NCBI GenBank assembly: GCA_900551775.1
Contig: URXI01000247.1
Location: forward strand, 1 to 6,479
DNA from: an uncultured Eubacterium sp.
Lineage (GTDB): Bacteria; Bacillota; Clostridia; Peptostreptococcales; Anaerovoracaceae
Length of the DNA: 6,479 nt
Reading direction: 5' to 3'
A model generated the notes under the pieces. That model did not search any database. It had not been told where the DNA came from and was given only the letters and a program-made list of their open reading frames with translations. Positions 6,323-6,479 of the stretch are shown here, in pieces. Position 1 is the stretch's first letter, and each line of letters begins with the position of its first letter. A program made the position numbers and the translations under genes.

Positions 6323-6479
6323 TTATGAAAAAAGAATGAAAAGCTCGGTTATCCGTCCACCTATAAAAAACGTAGAAATGGCGGAATCAAAGATTCCTAT
6401 TTCCACATGTCGCCTGCAAGGGACGACTCTTCGCAAGGTACGTTCTTTGAAACATACGGAAATCCGTCCTTCGGACGAT
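6323..6479 (-). ncRNA. Candidate structured RNA or leader, partial at right edge
   Basis: Read on the minus strand, this stretch folds into closely packed stems: CGTCC/GGACG (6465-6477), a seven-pair stem (6438-6444 with 6451-6457), GTCGCC with GGACGAC carrying one bulge (6409-6427), and a nested stem in which 6372-6379 pairs with 6399-6406 outside the perfect hairpin GGAATC-AAA-GATTCC (6383-6397). Two of these stems need a G-U pair that forms only in the minus-strand RNA (6441 with 6454, 6374 with 6404); on the plus strand they are A-C mismatches. The terminator at 6284-6322 is on the same strand. I do not recognise a named RNA family. It may be an independent RNA, a riboswitch-like leader, the 3' end of an upstream transcript or a repeat. 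A plus-strand frame also stays open to the edge. Confidence 0.35.

Noticed and set aside
1..6479. CRISPR array, insertion sequence, tRNA, rRNA or toxin-antitoxin pair
   Set aside because: I found no regularly spaced repeats, transposase motifs, cloverleaf or rRNA signatures, or paired small genes on either strand.

Overview
The window looks like a piece of chromosome from a low-to-moderate GC Gram-positive anaerobe of the class Clostridia. The evidence is a pcrA-ligA pair in the Bacillota order, a LigA N-terminus of a divergent type that I associate from memory with Lachnospiraceae and relatives, AGGAGG-type ribosome binding sites, extended -10 promoters and many intrinsic terminators. I cannot name a species.

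All five protein genes lie on the minus strand, so they read from right to left. From the right edge they are: (1) about 200 bases (6284-6479) that look like a structured RNA on the minus strand, ending in an intrinsic terminator just before (2) a TIM-barrel sugar phosphate isomerase/epimerase-like gene (5479-6240), with its own strong terminator (5423-5460); (3) an AT-rich leader with a 32-base perfect palindrome and two hairpins, then the branched-chain amino acid carrier gene brnQ (3852-5225), followed by a GC-rich hairpin; (4) a 336-base spacer, containing what may be the remains of a small reading frame, that ends in a near-consensus promoter for a Bax inhibitor-1 family membrane protein (2805-3515), which has its own terminator (2755-2789); (5) an extended -10 promoter, the DNA helicase gene pcrA (378-2585) and, 67 bases downstream, the first 103 codons of NAD-dependent DNA ligase ligA, cut by the left edge.

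The genes form separate transcription units. Only pcrA-ligA is an obvious operon, and both products act on nicked or gapped DNA in repair and replication. BrnQ imports Leu/Ile/Val; the BI-1 protein is a membrane channel or leak protein of unclear bacterial role; the isomerase has no diagnosable substrate. This is mostly housekeeping DNA with no mobile element, CRISPR array, tRNA or rRNA. The best candidate for something undescribed is the structured region upstream of the isomerase. Its stems contain G-U pairs that work only on the minus strand, and it is followed by a terminator and then a gene, which is the layout of an attenuator or riboswitch leader, although a repeated element or independent small RNA is also possible.
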